Assembly: GCA_009995705.1 (NCBI GenBank)
Contig: JAADBR010000166.1
Location: 1-12,582 of the forward strand
From: Microcystis aeruginosa W13-11
GTDB taxonomy: Bacteria > Cyanobacteriota > Cyanobacteriia > Cyanobacteriales > Microcystaceae
Length of the DNA: 12,582 nt
Reading direction: 5' to 3'
Of this stretch, positions 12,499-12,582 are shown in pieces. The notes below the pieces were generated by a model, which did no database searches, was not told the DNA's origin, and saw only the letters and a list, made by a program, of their open reading frames with translations. A program made the position numbers and the translations under genes. Numbering within the stretch: the first letter of the stretch is position 1; each line of letters starts with the position of its first letter.

Positions 12499-12582
12499 AT
12501 GGGCAAACCACAAATAGCCGTCCGAATTCCCCCACCCCTCCTAGCCGAACTAAACCAGTACGTAGAGAGGGTTGGCACGTCC
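12499..12582 (+). CDS. Start of a CopG-like ribbon-helix-helix protein, cut by the window end
   Basis: The first 28 codons are visible. MGKPQIAVRIPPPLLAELNQ then YVERVGTS has the strand (QIAVRIP), the helix A (LLAELNQYVERVG) and the beginning of the turn (TS) typical of CopG/MetJ-type DNA-binding proteins. Such small proteins act as plasmid copy-number regulators, antitoxins or partition partners. Which one applies depends on sequence beyond the window. No strong ribosome site precedes the ATG. Confidence 0.6.
   Translation, partial: MGKPQIAVRIPPPLLAELNQYVERVGTS

Overview
The window looks like an accessory replicon or mobile island from a cyanobacterium. The octamer GCGATCGC (HIP1), over-represented in cyanobacterial genomes, occurs several times (for example near 3355, 3656, 4233 and 10390). 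Repeats resembling cyanobacterial CRISPR repeats, a large NB-ARC/TPR gene and Mu-type DNA-binding proteins point the same way. A Microcystis-like host is a guess from sequence flavour, not shown. A ParA-type ATPase, its small DNA-binding partner, a primase/helicase-like protein and much non-coding repeat DNA favour a plasmid over core chromosome.

Layout. Positions 1-326 hold the end of a GIY-YIG nuclease-like gene. From 323 to 6316 lies a module with a divergent control region: a helix-turn-helix regulator on the minus strand faces a rightward run of genes. These encode a ribbon-helix-helix protein, a protein with a Mu-type DNA-binding domain but no transposase catalytic domain, an unrecognised protein, a 49-residue protein and a 959-residue zinc-finger/TOPRIM/DUF3987 protein. 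A perfect 11-bp inverted repeat sits between the divergent genes. The plan of repressor, operator and replication operon resembles the control region of phage satellites or small plasmids. From 6317 to 7500 lies repeat-rich DNA: hairpins, a possible pseudoknot, two CRISPR-repeat-like units, a MITE-like element beside a decapitated nuclease gene, a 12-bp tandem-repeat gene, a small membrane protein gene and 34-bp repeats. From 7515 to 10462 (minus) lies a STAND/NLR-like gene broken twice: an in-frame TGA separates the N-terminal domain from the NB-ARC domain, and a deletion has thrown the last TPR repeat out of frame. From 10902 to 12228 lies a compact partition cassette: a ParA ATPase, a ribbon-helix-helix partner, and one motif (TCAAGAC) repeated before, inside and after the pair. 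At 12499 another ribbon-helix-helix gene begins and runs off the window.

Together, the ParA-type pair with its motif array would segregate the element. The primase/helicase-like protein would act in its replication under control of the divergent regulators. The NLR-like gene is probably a decayed defence gene. Several features (stop codon in the gene at 2363, truncated nuclease, broken NLR) show ongoing decay. All functions are inferred from sequence patterns read by eye, without database searches.
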